Made by a program: the position numbers and the translations under genes. This document shows positions 28,607-36,372 of a stretch of DNA of 64,000 nucleotides, piece by piece. Positions within the stretch are counted from its first letter, which is position 1. Each line of letters begins with the position of its first letter. The notes beneath the pieces are model-generated. The model was not told the origin of the DNA. It worked only from the letters and a program-made list of their open reading frames with translations, and did not search any database. Source of the DNA: Bacteroides mediterraneensis (GTDB lineage: Bacteria > Bacteroidota > Bacteroidia > Bacteroidales > Bacteroidaceae); NCBI RefSeq assembly GCF_025993685.1, contig NZ_DAJPEN010000001.1, positions 2,418,001-2,482,000 of the forward strand. The letters are read 5' to 3'.

Positions 28607-28690
28607 GGAGCAGGCGGTTTCGGTATGCCCGAAACACAAACTTGCTCCCCTCAAAACTCCGTTGGATTTGTTCAGAGTAACTCCGAATAA
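28607..28690. other. Candidate origin of transfer
   Basis: The gap between DUF3408 and mobC carries nested inverted repeats: GGAGCA (28607-28612) with TGCTCC (28643-28648), enclosing GTTTCGG (28617-28623) with CCGAAAC (28629-28635). AACTCCG then occurs twice, near 28656 and 28679. Position and structure fit an oriT; the nick site cannot be read off. Confidence 0.45.
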
Positions 28691-28716
28691 CCTCCCGTAA
28701 GTCCGTTCCTTAATTC

Positions 28717-29166
28717 TCAGAGTTTACGCCATGCCTCGATGTCCTCCCCGTAGGTGGCAAGGTGGTGGCGGGCGATGTTCTCCATCAGTCCCGACACGCT
28801 CATCCTGCGACTGCCGAACAGGCTGACGATGCGGTCGAGGGCATCGCGTGTGTCGCGGCTGAGGAACACGGGCTTCCGGTCTTCGATGGACGGTATCGGG
28901 AGGAACATTGCCTTGTATTCCTCCAGCGATGCCCTGCGTTGCTTGCCGCTGACACGGTGTATCACCTGCGGGCTTCCATCCGTATTTTCTTGCACGGTTT
29001 CACCTGTTTGTTCATTCATGTTCTCATCCGTACCTGCCTGTACATCCTCGTGCTCCTGTGCCGGCATACCGGCAGGCGCAGGTTTCTGCTCTTCCACTTC
29101 CGGCTTGATACCCAAAAAGATTTTCAAATCTTCATCCATCGTCTGGTTGCTTACGTTCTTTCTCAT
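28717..29166 (-). CDS. DUF3408 domain protein (mobile-element DNA-binding type)
   Basis: A protein of 149 residues. The N-terminal half is acidic and low-complexity (EVEEQKPAPAGMPAQEHE). The C-terminal half carries the DUF3408 pattern (LPIPSIEDRKPVFLSRDTRDALDRIVSLFG, then MSVSGLMENIARHHLATYGEDI), a ribbon-helix-helix-like segment. Such proteins are found beside mobilization and transfer genes in Bacteroides elements and may act in the relaxosome or in plasmid-like maintenance. It lies upstream of mobC on the same strand, across the candidate oriT. Confidence 0.8.
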   Translation of the reverse strand: MRKNVSNQTMDEDLKIFLGIKPEVEEQKPAPAGMPAQEHEDVQAGTDENMNEQTGETVQENTDGSPQVIHRVSGKQRRASLEEYKAMFLPIPSIEDRKPVFLSRDTRDALDRIVSLFGSRRMSVSGLMENIARHHLATYGEDIEAWRKL

Positions 29167-29709
29167 ACTTGTTTAAATTAAATGTTTAACAATAGTGGTC
29201 GTAGTGCGCACATTTGACCGATTATCGGCAGCAAAGGAAATGGATATAATATAGGAAGTCAAGTACTTGGAGTGGCTGTGGCAACAATGTGGTATTTTGC
29301 ATTTTTCATGTATGATTAGTGGTGGATGATTCACCGATTTACCACAGAGGTAGAAAATAGCCGTTTCATATTTAAGGGCTTAATCTGAACGGATAATACG
29401 AAAATAAAAATGTTCTCAGGGTCTTGATTGGAGAATCATCTTGCAGTACATGGTATCCGAAATGCGCCACAGGCTACCGTACCAGTGCCAAATGCTGCCA
29501 CGATGCTGCGGGTTGGTTGGAATCTGCCGAAGTTGGATTTTCTTTGTACAGTCGGCAACCGGAATGGCTGTTGCGAAATATGGAATTAAGCCAATCCCTA
29601 CCACTTGCAGCCACAAGCTGCCAGTCAGTAGTAAAGCCATTGTCCGATGCTGGTATTGGCTTTACTTTGCGGACAAACAGGATTACCAACAATAAAAACA
29701 GTATATGCA
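29167..29709. other. Intergenic stretch without a recognisable gene
   Basis: About 540 bases between the divergent DUF3408 and HTH genes. It probably holds both promoters. Several short frames exist, but none has a plausible composition or start. Confidence 0.5.
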
Positions 29710-30024
29710 ATGAATGAATTTGTGATTATTTCAAAAGACGTATTTGAAGAAATGGTCGGGAAGTTCAACCGCTTCTCCGACCGGGTGAATGAAATCCTCG
29801 GCAAAAGGGAGGAAGGACGGCTCAGCCGCTGGATGGACAATCAGGATGTCTGCCAGCAGCTGCGCATCAGTCCGAGAACCTTGCAGACGTTGCGCGACAA
29901 CGGAACGCTGGCTTACTCCCAGATTGGACATAAGATTTTTTACAAGCCGGAGGACGTGCTACGTATCGTACGGCTTGTGGAGGACAGACGAAAGGATGCC
30001 GCCTGTCGGGGAAAGACCATCTGA
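29710..30024 (+). CDS. Helix-turn-helix protein, excisionase-like
   Basis: I start at ATG 29710 (MNEFVIISKDVFEEMVGKF, 104 residues); the upstream extension to 29647 looks non-coding. The N-terminus is a short helical part, and the rest is a MerR/excisionase-type helix-turn-helix (WMDNQDVCQQLRISPRTLQTLRDNGTLAYSQIGHKIFYKPEDV). It forms a pair with the next gene, as is usual in Bacteroides conjugative elements, where such pairs control excision or transfer. Confidence 0.8.
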   Translation: MNEFVIISKDVFEEMVGKFNRFSDRVNEILGKREEGRLSRWMDNQDVCQQLRISPRTLQTLRDNGTLAYSQIGHKIFYKPEDVLRIVRLVEDRRKDAACRGKTI

Positions 30025-30065
30025 ATATAGTTGAATTTATTGTACCACTAAATCCACTATAATAA

Positions 30066-30368
30066 ATGAACAAAACGATTATGACTAACGATGAATGGGC
30101 TGTCGGCTTCATGGAGCAATTGGATTCCATGCTCGACGGCATTGAAAGCATGAACGAAAAAAGCAAGGCTTCATTCGGTAATGAACGCTTCCTGACGGAC
30201 AAGGAGGTGTCGGCATGGCTCAAAGTGAGCCGACGTACCTTACAGGATTATCGTAACAACGGGATGGTGTCTTATTACCAGTTGGGTGGTAAGATTCTCT
30301 ACAAGGAATCTGACATCGAAAAGCTGGTGATGGGCGGGTATCGGAATGCATACCGAACGGAAACGTAA
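30066..30368 (+). CDS. Helix-turn-helix protein, excisionase-like, second of the pair
   Basis: A protein of 100 residues with the same plan as the upstream gene: a short N-terminal helix (EQLDSMLDGIESM) and an excisionase-type HTH (FLTDKEVSAWLKVSRRTLQDYRNNGMVSYYQLGGKILYKESDIEKL). CCACTAAATCCA (30045-30056) lies just before its start; the same 12-mer recurs around topB. It is probably a directionality or excision factor for one of the neighbouring integrases. Confidence 0.8.
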   Translation: MNKTIMTNDEWAVGFMEQLDSMLDGIESMNEKSKASFGNERFLTDKEVSAWLKVSRRTLQDYRNNGMVSYYQLGGKILYKESDIEKLVMGGYRNAYRTET

Positions 30369-30389
30369 TTTTGTAAAGTGTGAAAGGAA

Positions 30390-30437
30390 CAGAAGCCGAT
30401 GGCGACAGGTAAATTACCCAGCCATCGGCTTCTTTCA
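30390..30437. terminator. Bidirectional terminator
   Basis: GAAGCCGATGGC (30392-30403) pairs with GCCATCGGCTTC (30421-30432) between the convergent HTH and RhuM-like genes. Confidence 0.75.
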
Positions 30438-30464
30438 TTATTATCATTATAGGTACAGACAACA

Positions 30465-30845
30465 CTAACATTTGTATCGTGGATTGGCTTCGGACAGTGA
30501 AAAGAACAAATGAATGGGCTTTTCCCGATTGGGCGCATACAGCCTTTTCATAATGAACATTCTGAAAGCCATACATTCCCTGCTACGTAGTCTGAACGCA
30601 AGAGCTATGACCATTTCAAGGCTGTACACCATGTAACGTGTCCCGTCTTCCTGTCTGATGTAGCACATTGTTGTTTCTTCCAACAGTTCATGATTCTTAT
30701 AAATATCACGGATAGCCTTGCGGATGTCACAGCAGAATACCATAAACAGGTCTGACATTTCCTGCTGTGTCATCCAAACAGGAGCGGTCGGCATGGCGAC
30801 CACTCCTGTTTCACTGATTGTAATGATTCCTCGTTCCATACTCAT
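30465..30845 (-). CDS. Integrase-linked RhuM-like small protein
   Basis: A protein of 126 residues (MSMERGIITISETGVVAMP). The central VWMTQQEMSDLFMVFCCDIRKAI looks like a helix-turn-helix, and the later YSLEMVIALAFRLRSRECMAFRMFIMKRLY matches the RhuM N-terminal pattern. Its start codon overlaps the stop of the upstream integrase. The same arrangement is seen with the broken copy at 4092 and the copy at 33857. Function unknown; an accessory role in integration or its control is an inference from linkage. Confidence 0.7.
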   Translation of the reverse strand: MSMERGIITISETGVVAMPTAPVWMTQQEMSDLFMVFCCDIRKAIRDIYKNHELLEETTMCYIRQEDGTRYMVYSLEMVIALAFRLRSRECMAFRMFIMKRLYAPNREKPIHLFFSLSEANPRYKC

Positions 30846-32077
30846 TAGTCTTTTACTGACAACTTGTTTTCCCTGTATTCGCCTGTTCCGTATAATCTTC
30901 TGACAGCCATAAGATTGTCCATATCTCTTGAAATTTTCTTGTCAGTAACTTCCGCATACCGTTGGGTAGTCTTTATTCCGGAGTGCCCCATCATTTTGGC
31001 GATGCTCTCGATGGGTATGCCTTCTGAAATCAAGAACGTTCCGAAGGAGTGTCTGGCTTGATGATAGGACAAGTTTTCCTCCCTGCCGATGGCAACCCCC
31101 ATCTCGTGTATTTCAAACCACATCTCGTCACGGCTTGGGAGTGGGAATACTGGCTTGGTGTCGTCCGTGGTGTTGTAGAGGTCAAGTATCTGTTCTGCTA
31201 TCGGGTGCAGGGGGATGAATGCCTCCACATTGGTTTTCTTGCGGTTGATACGGATATAACGCCTGCCGTCCGATGTCGTGCCAATATGGTGCGGATGGAG
31301 CAGCATGATGTCCACGTATGCCAGTCCCGTAAAAATCGAGAACAGGAACGCCCTCCGCCCGAGTTCCTGCAAGGGGTCGGGCATAGGTGTTTCGAGGATG
31401 GTCTTCAGCTCCGCACGGCTGATGTGCTTATGCCTCGGAGCGGGCTTCTTCTCGTATTCCATGTCTTCCAACGGGTTGGCACGGAGTATCTCATAATCAA
31501 CGGCAAGATACACCAGCCTGCTCAGCCAGCACAGGCACTTGTTCATTTGTGACGCTCCGAAGTTCTTGTAGCGTTTCAGGAAAGCTTTATAGGAATTGCC
31601 GAACTCTTCCGTGATTTCAGCCAGATTTATATCACTCTTTCCCTGTGAGGCAAGAAAGTCCGTCAAATACTTCTGATAGTATTTTGAATTTCTGTACGTC
31701 GAAGTGGAATTTATCTCCTTTGAGCGGACAAGCAGCCTTTCAAGTTCCATTTCGCCCATCTGTAACAGTTTGACCGGAATGACGGCTTTCTTTGCCAGCG
31801 TATTTTTGAGCAGTTCGGCACTCACTACGTTCTGTTTCTTCAATGAATCCTCATAGGCACATTCGACAGACTTGCGGAACTCCAGCAAGCAGTTGTTTTC
31901 ACGGACGGTACGGATTGAGCCTGTCTTGCTGTTCCAGTCTTCGGGTCTGCAATAGATGCCTGTCGCCATTGTGGAACTCTTGCCGTCTATGGTGATGCGG
32001 CAAAGGACGGCGGTCGTGCCGTCAGCCTTTACTTTACTCCTGTTGATGTATGGTAATACGGAAAATGTACTGCGCAT
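30845..32077 (-). CDS. Tyrosine recombinase, second of a tandem pair
   Basis: A protein of 410 residues (MRSTFSVLPYINRSKVKADG). It has an N-terminal arm-type domain and a core-binding domain near 115-220. The catalytic domain includes FLFSIFTGLAYVDIMLL, the box YHQARHSFGTFLI and MMGHSGIKTTQRYAEVT with the nucleophile tyrosine. As in IntDOT-like enzymes, the first arginine is not at its usual place. It is separated by 33 bases from the upstream integrase, and both are needed for movement in some related elements. The frame is intact. Confidence 0.9.
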   Translation of the reverse strand: MRSTFSVLPYINRSKVKADGTTAVLCRITIDGKSSTMATGIYCRPEDWNSKTGSIRTVRENNCLLEFRKSVECAYEDSLKKQNVVSAELLKNTLAKKAVIPVKLLQMGEMELERLLVRSKEINSTSTYRNSKYYQKYLTDFLASQGKSDINLAEITEEFGNSYKAFLKRYKNFGASQMNKCLCWLSRLVYLAVDYEILRANPLEDMEYEKKPAPRHKHISRAELKTILETPMPDPLQELGRRAFLFSIFTGLAYVDIMLLHPHHIGTTSDGRRYIRINRKKTNVEAFIPLHPIAEQILDLYNTTDDTKPVFPLPSRDEMWFEIHEMGVAIGREENLSYHQARHSFGTFLISEGIPIESIAKMMGHSGIKTTQRYAEVTDKKISRDMDNLMAVRRLYGTGEYRENKLSVKD

Positions 32078-32110
32078 AATTGTAATGTTTTAAGTTTCTT
32101 ATTTTAATGA

Positions 32111-33340
32111 TTACAGAACAAGCTTCAAGTCCTTGGTTGCTTCGATATACTTGTCCATGTCTTCAAACAGCTTTTTCGGAGTGACACGGGCATACACCTG
32201 CGTGGTGGTTATGTCGGAATGTCCCAGCATCCGGCTGATGGTTTCTATCGGTACTCCGGCTTCCAACGTAATCAGCGAGGCAAATGAGTGTCTTGCCTGA
32301 TGATAGCACAAGCCGCCATTAATTCCGGCAAGGACAGCAAGGGCTTTCATGTGCCGTTTCATATTGGAGTGATGAACCATCGGGAAAAGTGTCGGTCTGC
32401 TGTCGTCATGGTACTTCTCAATCAGTGCAAGTGCTTCGGGAAGCAGCTTGACGCTTGCCTGAAGCTCGTTTTTCTTCCGGCGGTACTTCAACCAAAGGCT
32501 TCCCTCGTCGTCCGTATAAAGATTCTCACGGGTAACGCTCACCGCATCGGCATAGGCGGTTCCCGTATAGCAGGCAAACAGGAAAAGGTCACGGGCAAGA
32601 ATGTGAGTGGTGCGCCATGCGGGTATCTCCACGTCACGGATTTTCTCGAAGTCCTCACGGCTCAATGCCCTCGGTGTACTTTCTGTCTTTTGTGGAAGGG
32701 TGAAATTAGCGAAGAAATACCTGTCTGCGTATCCCTCCTTGTAGGCAATACGGCATACCTTTTTCAAGATGGCGAGATAATGGCGCACGGTATCTACCGC
32801 CAGTCCCTTCACGTCCATTACATAATTCTGGTAGTCATGGATGAACTGCTCGGTAAGCTGACCGAAAGCAATATCTTTCGTCTTGAACTGCCACTGGATG
32901 AACTCACTCAATCTCATTCTCATGTAGTAATAGCCGGGATATGTTCCTTTGGCACGGTCGATGCCGATTCGTGCCTTCAAATCCTCACAGATACGGTCAG
33001 TCATTCTTAGCAGTGTCATCTGTGTTTCCATGCTGCCTTGGAACAGTTCCTTGACCGCCGTGGCGTCAAAGTCTTGTCCGCGTTCCACCAGCGTGTCAAA
33101 TGCGTTATTGATGGCAAGCAGCAGCTTGTCCAGCTTGGCATTGGTTTCCACTGCCTCACGGCTCTTGCCGTCCAGACGGCTTTCCCTTGCGTTCCACAAC
33201 TCCGGCTTGCACGACAGCTTGCACCCGAACTGTGCCATCGTGCGGTTTACTGTAACTCTTCCCATTATCGGGGCTTTGCCCGACTTGTCCGTTCCGCTCT
33301 TTTTCAGGTAGAGCAGCACCTTGAATTTTTCAATCTTCAT
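32111..33340 (-). CDS. Tyrosine recombinase, first of a tandem pair
   Basis: A protein of 409 residues (MKIEKFKVLLYLKKSGTDKSGKAPIMGRV), the Bacteroides conjugative-element integrase type. Its catalytic domain includes FLFACYTGTAYADAVSV, YHQARHSFASLI and MLGHSDITTTQVYARVT. The frame is intact. The promoter lies at 33361-33368. With the second integrase and the two HTH genes it forms an integration-excision module at the right end of the inserted block. Confidence 0.9.
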   Translation of the reverse strand: MKIEKFKVLLYLKKSGTDKSGKAPIMGRVTVNRTMAQFGCKLSCKPELWNARESRLDGKSREAVETNAKLDKLLLAINNAFDTLVERGQDFDATAVKELFQGSMETQMTLLRMTDRICEDLKARIGIDRAKGTYPGYYYMRMRLSEFIQWQFKTKDIAFGQLTEQFIHDYQNYVMDVKGLAVDTVRHYLAILKKVCRIAYKEGYADRYFFANFTLPQKTESTPRALSREDFEKIRDVEIPAWRTTHILARDLFLFACYTGTAYADAVSVTRENLYTDDEGSLWLKYRRKKNELQASVKLLPEALALIEKYHDDSRPTLFPMVHHSNMKRHMKALAVLAGINGGLCYHQARHSFASLITLEAGVPIETISRMLGHSDITTTQVYARVTPKKLFEDMDKYIEATKDLKLVL

Positions 33341-33360
33341 CGCTTACACTTTTTTGGTTA

Positions 33361-33368
33361 CAAAATTA
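33361..33368 (-). promoter_or_regulatory. -7 box of the tandem integrase operon
   Basis: TAATTTTG on the minus strand, 20 bases before the integrase ATG. The gap 33341-33626 holds no gene and is where an attachment site of the element is expected. Confidence 0.55.
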
Positions 33369-33626
33369 CTTTGTGTATAAACGTTCATTGATTTGCAGAA
33401 CATTGCGTATCAGTGCAAAAGAAACGGCTGTCCAATAATTTCATTTTCCGTGCGTTACCTGTCATTGCTTCGGTAACAGGTGGCTAACGGTTTGGTAACT
33501 GAAATGGCTCTATATTCCGCATTCCGTTGCGTTTTCGACATTCGGTAAAATAGTGAAAAGCAGCTCATTTCAAACGTGTTACGTTTTGTTGTTACTTGTT
33601 TGCTGATGGTTGCTTTGTGGGTTCTG

Positions 33627-33812
33627 TTCCATGTGGCACGTCACACATTTGCTACGACCACTACTCTGGCTAAAGGCGTGCCGATTGAAACGGTGTCGAA
33701 AATGCTTGGGCATACAAACATTGAAACGACACAAATTTATGCCCGCATAACCAATGAGAAGATAAGAAAGGATATGGAGGTCCTTGCGGGAAAACTGGAT
33801 GCCATGTTATGA
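33627..33812 (+). pseudogene. C-terminal fragment of a tyrosine recombinase
   Basis: Only the last 61 residues of an integrase are present: [17 protein letters not shown], then [20 protein letters not shown] and the C-terminal helix. Homology begins abruptly at TTC 33627; the preceding frame (from 33576) is unrelated. The fragment begins at exactly the residues where the integrase at 15862 breaks off. The six shared codons differ (CAT GTG GCA CGT CAC here), so it is not simply the other half of that gene. It is followed by a RhuM-like ORF, as intact integrases are. Confidence 0.8.
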
Positions 33813-33856
33813 CCTCCATGCTGAGATTCCATATATAATGTATAAAAGCAACTATT

Positions 33857-34270
33857 ATGGTGAGAGTTGGCAATTTTGAAGTGAAATATAACCGCAATGC
33901 ACCTGATAAGGTGAGCATAAGGATAGAAACGGACGACAAGGGCGAGGTATGGTTGCCGAAATGCGACATCGCACGGGCGTATGGAGTGTTTGTACAGTCG
34001 GTAAATGCCGGACTGAAATCCCTTGCAAAAACCGGTGACTTTGATGAATACCGGGATGTGCGGGTCAAACATTTCACCTATAACGGGAAAGATTGCAGTG
34101 TGGACCTCTACAGTCTGGCAACCATCATTACACTGGGATTCCGCATGAAGGGACTGAAATGCGAGGCATTCAGAAAGTGGGCTGCAAGACGGCTGGCAGA
34201 ATCATTTGAAAAGAAGAAAAGTACGGTGATTCTCTGCATGAGCGGCGAAAAGAGAAACAGTTGGAACTGA
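33857..34270 (+). CDS. Integrase-linked RhuM-like small protein
   Basis: A protein of 137 residues (MVRVGNFEVKYNRNAPDKVSIRI). The middle is a possible HTH (EVWLPKCDIARAYGVFVQSVNAGLK), and the later part DLYSLATIITLGFRMKGLKCEAFRKWAARRLAESF matches the pattern of RhuM-family N-termini. It follows an integrase fragment, as its two relatives follow integrases. The frame is intact. Function unknown. Confidence 0.65.
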   Translation: MVRVGNFEVKYNRNAPDKVSIRIETDDKGEVWLPKCDIARAYGVFVQSVNAGLKSLAKTGDFDEYRDVRVKHFTYNGKDCSVDLYSLATIITLGFRMKGLKCEAFRKWAARRLAESFEKKKSTVILCMSGEKRNSWN

Positions 34271-34293
34271 AAGCCGCAGGATATGGCGGATAT

Positions 34294-34345
34294 ACGTGTC
34301 GGGATAGTCTCCCCTGTTCGGGAGGCTGTCCCGACACGTGTTTTA
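34294..34345 (+). terminator. Strong terminator
   Basis: A stem of about 20 bp (34294-34313 with 34320-34339, one mismatch and one G-T pair) followed by TTTT. Confidence 0.85.
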
Positions 34346-34447
34346 TATAAGTTAAAAAATATAAAACCGTAAACGCGCTTATCCGTAAACCGATAATAAT
34401 GTGTAACTTAAATCTCGCTTAAACCTGTAATTAAAGACAGAAACGGT

Positions 34448-35389
34448 ATGGTGGAAGAATTTGACCTGCTTGAAGAGGTGGAAGTGCAGTTCTGCGATGA
34501 GGAATGCACGGAGTCGGTATGGCACGGAGTGAATTACAGCGAGAGCCTGTTCTGCAGGGAGAAACCGAAGTCGGAACTGACGGTAGTCATCAGAGAGGAA
34601 GGCATGATGTACTTCCTGACTGCGGACATAAAGGAGTTTGCCGGCCTGTGCCGGAAACACGGGTGGTACATCGTCTCGCACCAGCGGTTCAGCGAGGCGA
34701 TGGAAATCGGCATGTGCCTGATGGAAGCTGGGAAACATGCGGGATGGTATTCGCTGGGCAGGTCGAAGGAATGGAATGCCATGATGAGGGATGTGCTGAA
34801 CTTTACGTTTGAAAGGGAGAAGAAAATTGACTTCTACCCGTACGAAACGATGTTCAAGGGAGAAGTTCTTATAGACGGGTGCAGGTGTCACTACCTGCAT
34901 GACTATTACCCAACGAAGATTGAAAAGACGAATGCACACCAAAAACGGGTAAGCAACCTGATATTCCGTTTTAAGGAAGGAGGACACTGTGGCGAGCTGG
35001 TCGCACGGATACTGGCACTGTGTCTGAAACATGCGGGATTCAACGGAACGAAGGAAGACACGGTACTGATACCTATACCCGCATCAACAAGGGAAAGACA
35101 GCGGAAACGCTTTCCGGTGGTATGCTACTACCTGTCGGAATGGCTGGGCATTACGGACGGTTTCAAAGCCATCTGGATAGAGGAAGACCGCGAGCAGCTG
35201 AAAGGAAAAGGAAAGGATAAGGACATACTGCGGAACCTGCAATTCACACGGCGGTATATCAGAGGAAAGAATGTTGTCCTGCTGGATGATGTACTCACGA
35301 CCGGGGAGAGTTTCAGGCAACTGCAACGAAAGATGAAACAACTGGGGGCATTGTCGGTTATCGGGGTGTTTCTGGGAAAAACAGTGTAA
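34448..35389 (+). CDS. Phosphoribosyltransferase-domain protein
   Basis: A protein of 313 residues. The C-terminal third has the PRPP-binding signature of type I phosphoribosyltransferases (NVVLLDDVLTTGESFRQL) and a ComF-like context (DTVLIPIPASTRERQRKRFPVVCYYLSEWLG). The N-terminal half is unrecognised and begins with an acidic segment. ComF-like proteins act in DNA uptake or recombination, but the role on conjugative elements is not known. Base composition is GC-rich like the element backbone, unlike the AT-rich gene that follows 13 bases later. Confidence 0.65.
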   Translation: MVEEFDLLEEVEVQFCDEECTESVWHGVNYSESLFCREKPKSELTVVIREEGMMYFLTADIKEFAGLCRKHGWYIVSHQRFSEAMEIGMCLMEAGKHAGWYSLGRSKEWNAMMRDVLNFTFEREKKIDFYPYETMFKGEVLIDGCRCHYLHDYYPTKIEKTNAHQKRVSNLIFRFKEGGHCGELVARILALCLKHAGFNGTKEDTVLIPIPASTRERQRKRFPVVCYYLSEWLGITDGFKAIWIEEDREQLKGKGKDKDILRNLQFTRRYIRGKNVVLLDDVLTTGESFRQLQRKMKQLGALSVIGVFLGKTV

Positions 35390-35402
35390 TAAACTTTTTT
35401 AT

Positions 35403-36257
35403 ATGAGAACGCGTTTTTATAATTTTAAGGTTGGTGCGGATTTTAAACTACCATCATGTAAAAAACTTTTTAAAAAGATGGGTGAATATGATACACTTGC
35501 AGAGTACACAGTTTGTGCTTTACGTGATTTTGAGAAAAAATGGGATAGAAAGACAAAGTTTGAAGATTATGTAACACAGAAAGCTATAGAGCATAGTGTA
35601 AATTTAAGAGGTGGGGTAACACTTCCTAATCATGAACCAGCTTTGTATAAATCATTTATGGTAAATTCACATGCATTATTAGGTGATTTTATCCAATCAT
35701 ACAAATTGGATATAAGAAGTCTGATTGATCCAAATTTCAAATTGTGTGATACTGATGGATTAAGTAATGTGGAAAAGTTAGTAAGGGCTTTGAAAACTAA
35801 TAATATAGTACCAAACTTTCCAAAGTGGTTATTACCTTTACTTGATTATTATCGCCTATTACGTAATAGTACGGCTCATGTTCAGGAAGACGAAGATAGA
35901 TGTATGAAAGCATACCTAAAAATACCTTTGGGCGAATTTGAAAAAGATTACCCTATTTTTAAAGGAAAAGCTCCAAATATGCCCGATAGTATCACTATGG
36001 ATGATTTTTATTTGTATTCGGCATCAATTAAACATTTTGCAAATTTCCTAACTATGGCCTTAAAAGGAAAAGTAAAATGGGCTGAATTAGGTGCAATCCA
36101 TCCAGATTTTGATGTAAGAAATATACCGAAAGGTACTGATATAATTGCAAAGATAAACTCAGTGCTATTTACGAAATATAATTATCATCCAACAAAAGAT
36201 GAATTTGAACAAATAAAAAACTATATAAAAGAACATAAACATTCAAGTACACACTAG
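35403..36257 (+). CDS. Hypothetical protein with a HEPN-like RNSTAH motif
   Basis: A protein of 284 residues, mostly helical, with no signal peptide. The stretch LLDYYRLLRNSTAHVQEDED near 155-175 fits the R-x4-H motif of HEPN ribonucleases, which is common in abortive-infection and toxin proteins. I recognise no further family signature. Its codons are AT-rich, in sharp contrast to the GC-rich gene before it, so it looks like recently acquired cargo. It converges with the KAP NTPase gene across a shared terminator. A defence role is plausible but unproven. Confidence 0.55.
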   Translation: MRTRFYNFKVGADFKLPSCKKLFKKMGEYDTLAEYTVCALRDFEKKWDRKTKFEDYVTQKAIEHSVNLRGGVTLPNHEPALYKSFMVNSHALLGDFIQSYKLDIRSLIDPNFKLCDTDGLSNVEKLVRALKTNNIVPNFPKWLLPLLDYYRLLRNSTAHVQEDEDRCMKAYLKIPLGEFEKDYPIFKGKAPNMPDSITMDDFYLYSASIKHFANFLTMALKGKVKWAELGAIHPDFDVRNIPKGTDIIAKINSVLFTKYNYHPTKDEFEQIKNYIKEHKHSSTH

Positions 36258-36327
36258 AATGTTTTATAAGTCGATATTTATGCTAAATAAAAGTAAGTTG
36301 TATTGTACCTTTGTTTCTTTTATGGAA

Positions 36328-36364
36328 AATAGTACGCATTTAATTCTGCTAAATGCGTACTATT
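36328..36364. terminator. Bidirectional terminator between convergent cargo genes
   Basis: A perfect 15-bp stem, AATAGTACGCATTTA (36328-36342) with its complement (36350-36364), flanked by A and T runs. Confidence 0.9.
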
Positions 36365-36372
36365 AAAAAATG

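Noticed and set aside
2867..33812. Prophage, suggested by several integrases
   Set aside because: No capsid, tail, terminase or lysis genes are present; mobilization and conjugative-element genes explain the integrases.
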